NCBI GenBank assembly: GCA_963753185.1
Contig: CAVWBO010000007.1
Location: forward strand, 2,232,001 to 2,296,000
DNA from: SZUA-442 sp963753185
GTDB lineage: Bacteria; Actinomycetota; Acidimicrobiia; Spongiisociales; UBA5794
Reading direction: 5' to 3'
Length of the DNA stretch: 64,000 nt
The position numbers were made by a program, and so were the translations under genes. Below, piece by piece: positions 1 through 9,440 of this stretch. Every line of letters begins with the position of its first letter. Positions within the stretch are counted from its first letter, which is position 1. A model generated the notes under the pieces. It was not told the origin of the DNA and searched no databases. It saw nothing but the letters and a program-made list of their open reading frames with translations.

Positions 1-1
1 C

Positions 2-658
2 ATCCTGTTCAACAACCAGATCTACGGACTCACCAAGGGTCAGTACTCGCCGACCTCAGAGGTGGGAAAGACGACGAAGACCAGCCCCATGGGGTCGCTG
101 GATCGGCCGTTCAACCCTGTGAGCCTCGCACTGGGCTCGGAGGCCTCCTTCGTCGCCAGGACGATCGACATGGACCGCAACCACACGATCGCCATGCTTG
201 CGGCGATGCACGGCAACGATGGCGCTGGCTTCCTCGAGATCTATCAGAACTGCAACGTCTTCAATGACAAGGCGTTCGCGGACCTCACGGACAAGGGAAC
301 GAGGGACCAGAACAGGATCTGGCTCGAGGATGGCAAGCCGATCATCTTCGGTGAGAACGAGGAGTTCGGCGTCCAGATCGATGCCCACGGTGCGCGCATC
401 GTGGAGGTCGCCGAGGTCGGACGGGACAACCTCCACGTCCATGACGCGTCTGCCCCGAATCCGGCAGCGGCCTTTGCGTTGAGCAGGATCTCGCAAGGAC
501 CCTACGGGCCGACGCCACTCGGGGTGTTCCGGGACGTCAAAGCGCCGAGCTACGGGCACATGATGGAGCAGCAGATCGCCGCTGCCCAGCACAAGCGCGG
601 ACCCGGTGACCTCGCGAAGCTCGTGCGGTCACGCGGGACCTGGGAGATCACGGGCTGA
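2..658 (+). CDS. korB: 2-oxoacid:ferredoxin oxidoreductase, beta subunit (3' part)
   Basis: This is the C-terminal 218 residues of the beta subunit of a 2-oxoacid (probably 2-oxoglutarate):ferredoxin oxidoreductase. The subunit binds thiamine diphosphate and passes electrons from oxidative decarboxylation to ferredoxin in the cytoplasm. The reading frame is already open at base 2, so the gene starts outside the window. The segment NNQIYGLTKGQYSPTS near its start is the conserved TPP-binding loop of this family. KTSPMGS, the ARTIDMD segment and EIYQNCNVFND follow as in KorB proteins. The end, with RDVKAPSYG and a Leu/Arg-rich tail, also fits. The alpha subunit would be expected just upstream. 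It converges on the VanW gene with a 36-bp gap. Substrate preference for 2-oxoglutarate over pyruvate is inferred from family resemblance only. Confidence 0.9.
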   Translation: MLFNNQIYGLTKGQYSPTSEVGKTTKTSPMGSLDRPFNPVSLALGSEASFVARTIDMDRNHTIAMLAAMHGNDGAGFLEIYQNCNVFNDKAFADLTDKGTRDQNRIWLEDGKPIIFGENEEFGVQIDAHGARIVEVAEVGRDNLHVHDASAPNPAAAFALSRISQGPYGPTPLGVFRDVKAPSYGHMMEQQIAAAQHKRGPGDLAKLVRSRGTWEITG

Positions 659-694
659 GATCCGTCTCCGGACTGCTGCTTGCAGGGGCACCGA

Positions 695-2260
695 TCAGGT
701 CGGAGTGGGGCCGGGCGGTGGATCTGGGGCCGGTGGCGGTGGCGCCGGTGGTTCCTCGTCGACCTCGATCGGCGCGTTGTACGTGTGGGTCCATGACTCG
801 ATCGTCGCGGTGCCGTTGGCGTACGTGATCGATCGGTATACCGTCGCCTTCCCACCAAGACTCGGCGTGACCGCTTCACCCGTGAGCCATGTCCCAACGG
901 ACCGACCCTCGTTGTTCCCGATCAGGCGAACCGTGACCGAGGTATCCGAGTGCTCGGTGTCGATGGTGACCGGGTAGGCCGTGTCGTTGCGGAACACGAC
1001 GTCAGGACCCGGATATCCCAGCGTCGCCTCCCTGACCACCGGGTATCGGGTGAAGTACAGCGAATGCGGTCGGTGGGAGACGTCGTCGTACGCGCCGAAG
1101 AAGATGGCGTTGTAGAGGGTCGTCGCGAACTGTGACGTCCCGCCACCGATGTTCGCAGGGTGGTCGCAGCAGTAGAGCTCGCCACCGATGATCGCACCGG
1201 CAGCGACATAGCCCTTCTCCTCGGTTCTCTGGCCCACGTGGTCGTTGAGGCTGAACGTCTCCCCCGGTTGGACGACGACGCCGTCGGTCGCATCCGCGAT
1301 CAGCTGGATGTTGATGTTCCTCGCCTGTCCGGCCGGATGGAAGGTGGTGTACTCCGACACCACGAACACGTCGTGTCGGGGCGCTTGATCCCCTCCAGGG
1401 AGTTCACCGAAGGCTCCGGCAATCGGCTCGAACCGGTGGTTGCCGTAGACATGGGAGAGGTTCGCCCCGCCGCTCGAGAGGTCGTTCCTGAGGTAGAACG
1501 TCGTGTTCGACGGTCTAAACAGGCCGAGGGTGTCGCCGCTGATCCCGTCCCAGGAGCCCGCCAGGACCACGTCACCGGGGTCGCCATACAAGAACCTGAG
1601 GTCGTCTCCACCGCCAGCGAGACTGTTCTTGAGATAGACGGTCCCGTCGAGTGTTCGGCGCATCCCGAAGGTGTCGACGCCATCTCCGTCGAAGTCCCCC
1701 ACGAACGGCTCATCCGAGGGGTTCCCGAATTCGAAGTCGATGTCAGCCGCACCGAGGCCGGCGTCTTCCGACCCGAGGGCGTTGATCACGAAGAAGCGCC
1801 CCTCCCCCGGTCGGTACAGGGACACCGTGTCGCACCCGTCGCCGTTGAAGTCCCCCGCCAGCGGGATGTCGCCGGGATTGCCGAAGAAGAAGGACACGTC
1901 GGCGACTCCCTGTGAGTTCGAGTTCCGCAGGTACACGTACCCGTCCGATCGGCGATACAGGCCGGGTGTGTCCACGCCGTCACAGTCCCAGTCGCCCGTG
2001 AACGGCGTGTCACCGGGGTTGCCGTAGAAGAACGATGTCGTCGAGCCCGTCGCCGGGTCACGCAGGTACCAGAACCCTTGTGTGGTGTCGACGACGCCTA
2101 CGGAGTCGACCCGGCCAAGGCTGACGCCAACCTCCGCCGCCGCGGGACCGATCGCCACCATCGTTGCGACGACGAGTGAGAAGCCCGCCAATGCCACCAG
2201 GATCGGTCGTGCACGGGAGCCTGGGTCAGGGAAATTCGCTGTTTCGCTACCGCCATGCAC
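695..2260 (-). CDS. Secreted VanW-family protein with N-terminal FG-GAP-like repeat domain
   Basis: This protein of about 521 residues has a membrane-spanning signal sequence (ILVALAGFSLVVATMVAIG, ending AAA), five FG-GAP-like units (about residues 40-300) and a VanW domain (about 315-450). The VanW part shows QPGETFSLND and NIGGGTSQFATTLYNA, with a Cys pair in ELYCCDHP. It ends in a Pro-rich tail. VanW domains sit in cell-envelope proteins, sometimes near glycopeptide-resistance genes, and their activity is not established. Repeat unit 1 has DWDCDGVDT and unit 2 DFNGDGCDT, an acidic-loop pattern that suggests Ca binding. The frame is open further upstream, but GTG at 2260 puts the signal peptide at the N-terminus and avoids overlap with the divergent SpoIID gene. 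Start is therefore inferred. Confidence 0.82.
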   Translation of the reverse strand: MHGGSETANFPDPGSRARPILVALAGFSLVVATMVAIGPAAAEVGVSLGRVDSVGVVDTTQGFWYLRDPATGSTTSFFYGNPGDTPFTGDWDCDGVDTPGLYRRSDGYVYLRNSNSQGVADVSFFFGNPGDIPLAGDFNGDGCDTVSLYRPGEGRFFVINALGSEDAGLGAADIDFEFGNPSDEPFVGDFDGDGVDTFGMRRTLDGTVYLKNSLAGGGDDLRFLYGDPGDVVLAGSWDGISGDTLGLFRPSNTTFYLRNDLSSGGANLSHVYGNHRFEPIAGAFGELPGGDQAPRHDVFVVSEYTTFHPAGQARNINIQLIADATDGVVVQPGETFSLNDHVGQRTEEKGYVAAGAIIGGELYCCDHPANIGGGTSQFATTLYNAIFFGAYDDVSHRPHSLYFTRYPVVREATLGYPGPDVVFRNDTAYPVTIDTEHSDTSVTVRLIGNNEGRSVGTWLTGEAVTPSLGGKATVYRSITYANGTATIESWTHTYNAPIEVDEEPPAPPPPAPDPPPGPTPT

Positions 2261-2368
2261 GCCCGGAGGATATCCACCCGGGGAAGACTTCGGTTGCACC
2301 CCGATCGCGCCGATACAGGTGGAATGGTGCTTGTTGCCGGACAGGACCAATAGATTGCTGTGGACATC

Positions 2369-4493
2369 ATGAGTTTCACCACGAACCGACGCATGCGCTT
2401 CGCCGCGGGTGTCATGGCAGGCAGCCTCATGCTGGTCATGGTCCCTACGCCTCCACCCGCCACAGCGGCGGCACCCGAACCCTCCATCACCTTCGAGGGT
2501 GCAGGGTGGGGCCATGGCGTCGGAATGAGCCAATACGGCGCCTACGCACGTGCCCTCGCTGGCCAATCACACCAGCAGATCCTGACGGATTACTACAGCG
2601 GAGCGACAATCGGGACGCTCGGACAGGGTGGCGTCCCTGCGGTCGACGAGATCGTCACCAACGTGGCATCCGACATCACCTCGACGACCTTGACCGTGTT
2701 CGACGGCCCTGCCACCCCGAGGCCCGGGATGGTGGTGACGAGAGGATCCGCCGAACCGTCACCACAGACGGCAACACTCAACTCGGGCGACACCCTCACC
2801 GTCGTCGACGTCACACCGCTCGCGGGGAATCCCCATGGATGTTCCATGACGGTCGTGATCGGCGGCACCGCGACCGAGTGGGGAGAGGGCTCGTGTGACC
2901 TGACCGTGCAGCTCACGACGGGCGGGGCAGTGCCGGCGAACCTGGTCCGAGCGACGAACTGCCGACGGCCGACCCAGTGCACGTACGGCTACGGAACCAG
3001 CTTTCAGCTCGTCGACAATGGATCCAGCCAGCGAACCGCTCCTGACACATTCTTCGACCCTCCGACCCAGACATTCAAGGTGTACAACGGATTCGACCTC
3101 GTGGTGTCGACGACGCCGGACGAGTACACGCGAGGCATCGCCGAGGTGCCGTATTCGTGGGGAATCAACGCTTCGGCTGCCCTGCGAACCCAGGCGATCG
3201 CCGCACGATCGTACGCCGCGTCGTTCGCGGCCAGTACGAACCACCGGGCCATGGGGTGCTTCTGCGACGTCCGGAACGACGCGTCGTACCAGGTGTATGC
3301 GGGCTGGGTGGGAGGGTGGCCCGAGTTCCAGCGGTGGGACGATGCCGCCACCGACACGAACGGAAACGTGATGGCGACACCCGGATGCACCGGACTCTGG
3401 CATTGTGCGTGCGTACTACTCGTCGTCGAACGGTGGTGCGTCCGAATGGGTGAAGGAGAAGTGGGGCGGGGAGCTCCCCTACCTCGTGTCGGTCGACGAC
3501 CCCTGGTCACTCGAGCCGCCCAATCCCCGCCGATCGTGGACGGCGAAGTTCACTGCGGACACCGTCGTGGACAAGATCTGGGGTACCACCGTCGACTACC
3601 TGTTGACCGGAGCGACCGTCACCGCCAGAAACACGTCAGGGAGCGCCAAGACCATTCGGTTCGAGGCCGTGACGCCCGAGGGTCAGCTCGTCACGAAGAA
3701 CGTGGCCGTGGGGACCGTGGCGTCGAAGTTCAACCTGTTCAGCTGGTACTTCGACATCGATGTGGACGGTCTCACCGTCGCCATGCCCAACGGTGCGGAC
3801 ACCGCTGCGGTCCAGGACCCGACCACGGGCATCTGGACGCTACGCGGCCCCACCGGCGCGGTCAGCTCGTTCTACTTCGGGAACCCCAAGGACATCCCGT
3901 TCATCGGCGACTGGAACGGGAACGGCACCCAGACGGTCGGCCTGTACCGCGAGAGCACCGGGTACCTCTTCCTGCGCAACTCGAACACCCAGGGCGTCGC
4001 GGACATCGAGATCTACTACGGCGATCCGGGTGACCTTCCGGTTGCCGGTGACTGGAACGGCGACGGCACCGACACGGTCGGCATCTACCGCCGTTCCGAC
4101 AACGCGTTCTACCTGAGGAATTCGAACACACAGGGCATCGCGGACATCGTGGTCCCGTTCGGCGATGTGGGCGACGTTCCCGTCGCCGGTGACTGGAACG
4201 GGGACGGCAAGGACACGATCGGCGTGTACCGGCCGTCCACGAGGATGGTGTACCTCGTCAACGACCTCGCGAACCCAGCACCAGACATAGCCTTCGAGTA
4301 CTCGGGGGCGACATCGGGCGATCGGATCGTCGTCGGCGACTGGGACGCAGACGGTGTCGACACCGTCGGCGTCTTCCGACCGTCAACAGCGATGTGGTAC
4401 CTCCGCGACTCGTTCACCCAGAGCTCCGCGAACATCGTGTTCGAGTTCGGTGCGGGCTACATGAACCCGGTTGCGGGATACTGGGGCAACTGA
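2369..4493 (+). CDS. Secreted SpoIID/LytB-domain protein with C-terminal FG-GAP-like repeats (frameshift near 3395)
   Basis: The N-terminus has a signal peptide ending ATAAAP, then the SpoIID/LytB motif GWGHGVGMSQYGA and the core EYTRGIAEVPYSW followed by RTQAIAARSYA. The Glu in AEVP matches the catalytic Glu of SpoIID, a lytic transglycosylase acting on glycan strands lacking stem peptides. After VMATPGCTGL the frame breaks. The expected family continuation, VRAYYSSSNGGASEW, is in the +1 frame from about 3400 to the stop at 4493. The second part ends with five FG-GAP-like units (FIGDWNGNG, VAGDWNGDG twice, VVGDWDADG, VAGYWGN). It is read here as one gene split by a 1-nt indel; no slippery site explains it. 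In-frame starts are GTG 2360 and ATG 2369, neither with a clear ribosome site. It is divergent from the VanW gene, with 108 bp between. Confidence 0.8.
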
Positions 4494-4524
4494 CCCGCCG
4501 AGGCATCCCACACCGAGGTGACCA

Positions 4525-5563
4525 ATGGAGACGACATCCGTCGTCATCGTCACGCACCAATCCGGGCCGTTCGTCGGACCGGTGCTCGACGCGCTCGCCG
4601 AAGACGAATTCGGGCCGGACGAGGTCATCGTCGTGGACAGTGCCTCGACCGACGACACCCGGTCGATCCTCGCAGATCATGGCGTCAGGGCGATCCTCCT
4701 CGACGACAACGTCGGTTTCGCGGCGGCGTGCCATGTAGGGGCCGAAGCGGCAACGGGCTCGATCCTCGCCTTCCTCGGGCACGACACGACGCCCGAGCCC
4801 GGCTGGCTGGAGCCCCTGATCGAAGCGGTGAAGATCGACGGGGTGGGCGCGGTGATGGCGACCGTCGTCGACGCCGACCATCCGGACCGTTTCAACACGT
4901 CGGGCGGTCATCTCACGTTCGTCGGCCTGGCATGGCTCAGCGGCCTCGGCGACCCCGTTCCCGGCGACGAGCCGGACCTGATCGACGTGGCGTTCCCCTC
5001 CGGCGCAGCGATGGCGATGCGGGCCGAGACATGGGAGCGCTTCGGAGGATTCCGCAAGAGCCTGTTCATGTACCTCGAGGACACCGACCTCGGATGGAGG
5101 ATGCGACTCGCAGGGCTCCGTGTGGTCCGGTCGTCCCGATCCAGGGTGCGCCACCGATACGACTTCTCTCGAACGCCGACGAAGATGTACTACCTGGAAC
5201 GCAATCGGTGGGTGCTGGTGTGCACCAACTACCGGCCTGCGACGCTCGGCGTGCTCCTCCCCGCCCTCGCCATCGCGGACCTCGGTGTGTGGGTCGTCGC
5301 GATCCGTGACGGATGGGTGAGGCAGAAGATGCGCGCAAACCTCGACGCGCTCCGCACGCGCAAGGCATGGAAGACACGAGCGCGCCCTCGTCGAAGCCAA
5401 CAGGGTCATCGGTGACGCGGCCATGCTCGCAACACTCGATGCCGGAGTGTCGACGGTACGCCAGATCGACACCCCGCGGGGATCACGGTCCGTCGATGCC
5501 GTCCTCGGTGGGTACCTCAGGCTTGCCATCCGAATCGTCAGGTTCCTCGAGCGATCCACCTGA
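4525..5563 (+). CDS. Glycosyltransferase family 2 (rhamnosyltransferase-like), frameshift near 5372
   Basis: This is a GT-A fold family 2 glycosyltransferase. It has SVVIVTHQSG at the start, VVDSASTDDT for nucleotide binding, DNVGFAAACHVG, a GHDTTPEPGW segment where the DxD-like metal site lies, and FMYLEDTDLGWRMRLAG near the acceptor site. It resembles WbbL-type rhamnosyltransferases, so transfer of rhamnose or another hexose to a lipid-linked glycan is inferred. The continuous frame stops at 5415 with a basic nonsense tail. In the neighbouring frame the sequence HERALVEANRVIGDAA continues without a break to TGA at 5563, which is what this family normally has. A single extra base near 5372 explains it. 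With that end the gene overlaps the convergent DUF2304 gene by 81 bp. Confidence 0.8.
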
Positions 5564-5902
5564 CGGCGCGGTCGTCCGGTACGGTCTGAGCGCGACCGCC
5601 TCGGCGAGGTCCCTGACCCGCTCCTCGAGCCTCGACACGGCGACCGAGAGCTGGAGCTGGACGCCGAGGATCACCAGAACGGCGAGGAGGAACACCGTCG
5701 TGGTCCCCGACTGGATGCCGAGCTCGTCGGAGAGGCGATCGAGGAGGGGTCGAAACACGGCGAGCAACACCATTCCGGACGTGACGACGAGCCATGTGAC
5801 CGCGAATCGCTCCTTGAGCCTCTGCCGCCGCACGAGCACCAGCACGAGCACGACAGCCGCGATCGAGATCAGGATCGTCAGGGCGCTCACCGCAGGACTC
5901 AT
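5483..5902 (-). CDS. DUF2304 family small membrane protein
   Basis: This 139-residue protein has two or three hydrophobic segments (ALTILISIAAVVLVLVLV, the VTSGMVLLAVF stretch, and TVFLLAVLVILGVQLQL). A coiled-coil-like acidic/basic helix (VSRLEERVRDLAEAVAL) and a hydrophilic tail follow. The pattern of short TM hairpin plus helix matches DUF2304. The ATG at 5902 overlaps the stop of the upstream glycosyltransferase as ATGA, so the two are translationally coupled. DUF2304 genes commonly sit beside polyprenyl-phosphate glycosyltransferases. I infer that it helps tether or assist that enzyme at the membrane; the function itself is unknown. Confidence 0.75.
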   Translation of the reverse strand: MSPAVSALTILISIAAVVLVLVLVRRQRLKERFAVTWLVVTSGMVLLAVFRPLLDRLSDELGIQSGTTTVFLLAVLVILGVQLQLSVAVSRLEERVRDLAEAVALRPYRTTAPSGGSLEEPDDSDGKPEVPTEDGIDGP

Positions 5903-6603
5903 CGGCCCATCCTCTGTGGCTTCCCAGCGACGATCGACACGGCCATCCGTGCGAGGTGGCCACCCGCTGCCACGGCGGAAGTCGCATCGCCTGCGCCCCG
6001 TTGGTCCATAGGTATGGGCACCTGGGCGATCGTTGCACCGAAGGCGTGTGCCTGGACGACCGCTTCGACCGTGTCGCCGAGGTACTCCGCTGGATAGTGC
6101 TCGGCGAAGAACCCGAGGAGGGGTTCCGTGACGACCTTGAATCCAGAGGTCACGTCGTCCAACGCAACGCCCACCCGCCTCGACACCCACCAGGCGACGA
6201 GCCGCATGGCGAGCCTCCGGTGGCCCGCAGTGACGTAGCCGTCGTCGAAGCGGGAGCCGATGACGAGGTCGACGCCCGTATCCGCAACGGCGAGGAGGGC
6301 TGGTATCGACTCGGGAGGATGTTGGAGGTCGGCATCGACCTGGACCACCCTGTCGAAGCCGTTCTCGACGGCGTACCGGAAGCCTGTCCGCATGGCGCCA
6401 CCGACGCCGACGTTGATGGGGAGCCGAACGACCGTTGCCCCAGCCTCAACCGCCCGCTCGGCGGTCTCGTCGGTGGAGCCGTCATCGACGACCAGGACGG
6501 GAAGGCCCATCCGCCGTGCACGGTCGACCACGACGCCAACCGTGTGCTCCTCGTGAAAGGCGGGCACCACGACGAGGGTCTGGTGATCGGTCATCGACCG
6601 CAC
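5899..6603 (-). CDS. Glycosyltransferase family 2, dolichyl/polyprenyl-phosphate mannosyltransferase-like
   Basis: This 234-residue GT-A enzyme has TLVVVPAFHEE, VVDDGSTDET, the donor loop RLPINVGVGGAMRTGF and the metal-binding VDADLQHPPE. The layout is that of DPM1-like synthases that load a sugar from a nucleotide donor onto polyprenyl phosphate at the cytoplasmic face. No C-terminal membrane segments are seen, so it would act as a soluble or peripheral enzyme together with the small membrane protein encoded just downstream (4-nt ATGA overlap). GTG 6603 has an AGG at useful spacing; ATG 6594 is the alternative and gives 231 residues. Donor and acceptor cannot be told from the sequence. Confidence 0.85.
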   Translation of the reverse strand: MRSMTDHQTLVVVPAFHEEHTVGVVVDRARRMGLPVLVVDDGSTDETAERAVEAGATVVRLPINVGVGGAMRTGFRYAVENGFDRVVQVDADLQHPPESIPALLAVADTGVDLVIGSRFDDGYVTAGHRRLAMRLVAWWVSRRVGVALDDVTSGFKVVTEPLLGFFAEHYPAEYLGDTVEAVVQAHAFGATIAQVPIPMDQRGAGDATSAVAAGGHLARMAVSIVAGKPQRMGR

Positions 6604-6641
6604 TGTACCTGCGGACGGTCAGCTGATTCGGTCGTGTACTC

Positions 6642-7862
6642 CTACGGGATGGCGTGGACGACCGTTCCGATGTCCGCCCACTCGAACAGGGCCGCAGCCT
6701 TGTGATCGGCTTGGCGGACGCATCCGCCCGAGCGGTAGTACCCGAGCTCATCCTCTGTCTGCATAGGCTCTCCGTTGGGATAGCGCGGGATCGAGTGGAA
6801 CCCGTAGGACCACTTGTTCCCCCACGTCCCGGGGCGCACGAACCGCACCATGTGCTTCATCGTGATGCCACCGTACGGTGCCCATGCGTTGACGGACTTG
6901 CTGAAGACGGAGTAGGTGCCCACGTATGGGATGCCATTCCGGCCGGACACGGCATACGTGTCGACGAGGTTGTCGTTCTCGTCGATGAGCCACACCTGCT
7001 GCTGTGAGTTCGAGTAGATGATCCGCTTGCCGGATCCGATGTCCGGGTAGGGCGGCGGCCGCGGAGGCGCCTCGTCGCCGCCGGGAAGCGTTCCAAAGTT
7101 GCCTGCGATCGCGGTCATGTGCGGCGAGCCGTACTCGAACGATGCGGCGTCCGGCAACTGATACAGCGCAGCGGCCGTCCCGAACATGCCAACGGCTCCC
7201 GGCGTCGGCCACTCCCCGATCAGTGGTTGAACCCCGTCAGGCACTTCGATGGTGGTGGCGGCGAGTCCGTGGAGGCCCGTGGTCAGATGCACGCTCTTCG
7301 TCGATGGCCGGTACACGCTGACCGTGTCGCGGCCGTCGCCGTTCGTGTCGCCGACTATGGGACGGTCTCCACGGTTGCCGAGAAGGTAGGAGTAGTCGGC
7401 GCCGCCGAGCCCCTGACCGTCGGAGCCGAGCGCGTTGATCACATGCACCGTCGTGTTCGAGGGCCGGTAGATCGAGACCGTGTCGCACCCGTCCGCATCG
7501 AAGTCACCGGGCACTGGCACGTCACCGGGATTCCCGAAGAAGAACTCGATGTCGGCGATCCCCTGCGTGTTCGCATTCCTGAGGTACACGAACCCGTCGG
7601 ATTGGCGATACAGGCCCGGCGTGTCGACGCCATCACAGTCCCAGTCACCGACGAACGCGACGTCACCCGGATCACCGAAGTAGAACGCCGTCGTCTCACC
7701 TGTTGCCTGGTCGTAGAGGTACCAGATACCGGTCTCGTCGTCGAAGAGCCCGACGTCGTCGCGCGCATGTGAAGGCGCGGCGACGAGGAGCAAGAACATG
7801 ATGGCTCCGGTGACTGTCAACAACAGTCGCCGTGTCGTCAGGACGTTGGGAATGCCCAGCAT
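6642..7862 (-). CDS. Secreted L,D-transpeptidase (YkuD-like) with N-terminal FG-GAP-like repeats
   Basis: The 406-residue protein starts with a signal peptide (VTGAIMFLLLVAAPSHA). Five FG-GAP-like units follow (about 35-270), then a YkuD-type L,D-transpeptidase domain (about 285-406). The catalytic region reads GFHSIPRYPNGEP and then SGGCVRQADHKAAALFEW. The Cys-Val-Arg core is kept, but the His usually found in SHGCVR is Gly here. These enzymes cross-link peptidoglycan stems 3-3 or attach proteins to them outside the membrane. Repeat units 1 and 2 carry the paired Cys (DWDCDGVDT and DFDADGCDT). The ATG at 7862 is preceded by GAAGGAG at good spacing. As in the VanW protein, the repeat domain comes before the enzyme. 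Confidence 0.87.
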   Translation of the reverse strand: MLGIPNVLTTRRLLLTVTGAIMFLLLVAAPSHARDDVGLFDDETGIWYLYDQATGETTAFYFGDPGDVAFVGDWDCDGVDTPGLYRQSDGFVYLRNANTQGIADIEFFFGNPGDVPVPGDFDADGCDTVSIYRPSNTTVHVINALGSDGQGLGGADYSYLLGNRGDRPIVGDTNGDGRDTVSVYRPSTKSVHLTTGLHGLAATTIEVPDGVQPLIGEWPTPGAVGMFGTAAALYQLPDAASFEYGSPHMTAIAGNFGTLPGGDEAPPRPPPYPDIGSGKRIIYSNSQQQVWLIDENDNLVDTYAVSGRNGIPYVGTYSVFSKSVNAWAPYGGITMKHMVRFVRPGTWGNKWSYGFHSIPRYPNGEPMQTEDELGYYRSGGCVRQADHKAAALFEWADIGTVVHAIP

Positions 7863-7923
7863 TCGGTCTCCTTCCCGGCGTGTGACCTCTCCTTCGGGGA
7901 AAGGGTTTCGCAGATGGTTGCGG

Positions 7924-9342
7924 TCATGGTTGTGACTCCAGGGATGCCGCGAGCACCACGGAATGGCTGCCGATGTGGCCTGACCAGTCCGCGGTCGACG
8001 GTCGATTCTCGAAATTCAGGTGGATCGTGCTCGTCGACGGCCGGTACACGGCGACGGTGTCGTCGCCGTCGCCGTCCCAGTCACCGACGAGGATCTGGTC
8101 GCCTGGGTCACCGTAGAAGAACTCGAATTCGGCTGCGCCCGACGTGTTCGAGTTGCGGAAGTACACGAAACCTGTCGACTGGCGGTAGAGGCCGACCGTG
8201 TCCACACCGTCCCCGTCGAAGTCACCCACGAAGGGAACGTCGCCCTGATTGCCGAACTCGTACGAGTACTCGGCGACACCGAGTCCATGGCCCTCGGTGC
8301 CGAGCTCGTTGACGACGTACACCCGTGCTTCGGAGGCCCTCCAGATGGCGACCGTGTCACGTCCGTCGCCGTCGAAGTCACCGACGAGGGGGTAGTCACC
8401 GGGATCGCCGAAGAAGAACTCGACGTCGGCGACGCCCTCGGAGTTCTCGTTCCTCAGGTAGACATACCCATCGGATTGGCGGTACAGACCGGGCGTCGAC
8501 GTTCCATCCCCGTTCCAATCGCCCATGAACGGCACATCACCAGGGTTCCCGAAATAGAAGCTGTCCTTCGCCGCGCCCCACGTGATGTCGCTCCACAGTG
8601 TCCACAGGCCTGTCTCCACGTCGGTCGTGATGATCGTGTCGCAGACGTTGCCGTCAGGGCAGGCAGGCTGGGCGTTCACGGCACCCACCTCCTGGATCCG
8701 CATCGCGGCATCGGCATGGGGGGTCGGGTTCACGACGATTCCCCCTGGTGCATGGACCTCCCAGTGGAGGTGTGGATAGGTTCCCTCGGCGTTCCCCGAG
8801 TCACCTACCCAACCGATGAGCTGCCCGGCCTGCACATCGACGCCAGGGAGGATTCCCGGCGCGATGCCCCAGCCGAGTCCGTCGTCGGTTCCCGGCGTGT
8901 CGTTGTCGAGGTGGATGTACCACGTCGCCCAGCCGCCCGCATGTTCGAGGGCGATGGTGCAGCACCGATCGGGGTTGAGATACGTCGGGTCTGACGACCA
9001 GTTCACGTATCGGACGACGCCGTCGGCGGCCGCGACAACGGGAACACCCTTGACGCCGTATGTTCCGATGTCGACGCCGTGGTGGACGCGTCCCGAACCA
9101 CGCGGCGCCCCGAACGTGTCGTAGTACCCGAAGTCGACACCATCGGTACCGACGACGGGGAAGATCCAGTCGGGGGCGGGGGCCTCCGTCGTGTCCATCG
9201 CCGTGAATCCGACAGGCGGGATGTAGTCGTCGAAAGCGTCGCCTTCGTGGGCGTCCAGAGGCTGCGCCGCCCCGACCAGCGCGACGAACACGGCCAGGCA
9301 CGTGGCGAGGCGCGAGGTCGTGCGTCGCGATGCGAACTCCAT
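7924..9342 (-). CDS. Secreted M23 (LytM-type) metallopeptidase with C-terminal FG-GAP-like repeats
   Basis: The 472-residue protein has a signal peptide (residues 1-30), an M23 peptidase domain (about 60-200) and five FG-GAP-like units (about 225-470). The zinc site is complete: HHGVD (His88, Asp91) and HLHWE (His191, His193), with His144 in WYIHLDN. M23 enzymes cut peptide bonds in peptidoglycan stems or cross-bridges. Two Cys in DRCCTIALEH and a pair around CPDGNVCDT may form disulfides. The linker motif CxxGxxCDTII before the repeats recurs in the S8 protease (CPIGRTCDSVI) and the M15 protein (CIGASCDTIGF), so the linker and repeats form one shared module. It lies between two other secreted enzymes on the same strand. 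Confidence 0.92.
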   Translation of the reverse strand: MEFASRRTTSRLATCLAVFVALVGAAQPLDAHEGDAFDDYIPPVGFTAMDTTEAPAPDWIFPVVGTDGVDFGYYDTFGAPRGSGRVHHGVDIGTYGVKGVPVVAAADGVVRYVNWSSDPTYLNPDRCCTIALEHAGGWATWYIHLDNDTPGTDDGLGWGIAPGILPGVDVQAGQLIGWVGDSGNAEGTYPHLHWEVHAPGGIVVNPTPHADAAMRIQEVGAVNAQPACPDGNVCDTIITTDVETGLWTLWSDITWGAAKDSFYFGNPGDVPFMGDWNGDGTSTPGLYRQSDGYVYLRNENSEGVADVEFFFGDPGDYPLVGDFDGDGRDTVAIWRASEARVYVVNELGTEGHGLGVAEYSYEFGNQGDVPFVGDFDGDGVDTVGLYRQSTGFVYFRNSNTSGAAEFEFFYGDPGDQILVGDWDGDGDDTVAVYRPSTSTIHLNFENRPSTADWSGHIGSHSVVLAASLESQP

Positions 9343-9440
9343 CCCGTCTGTATCGGGAAGGTGTGATCAGACCTTTATAGGTCGGTTGGACTAGTCACCG
9401 AAGCTGGCACGCCAGCGGAATCGTCGGCCTGGGCTGGGGT

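Noticed and set aside
3380..3420. Programmed frameshift in the SpoIID gene
   Set aside because: There is no slippery heptamer or clear downstream structure, and similar breaks occur in many unrelated genes here, so an indel is simpler.
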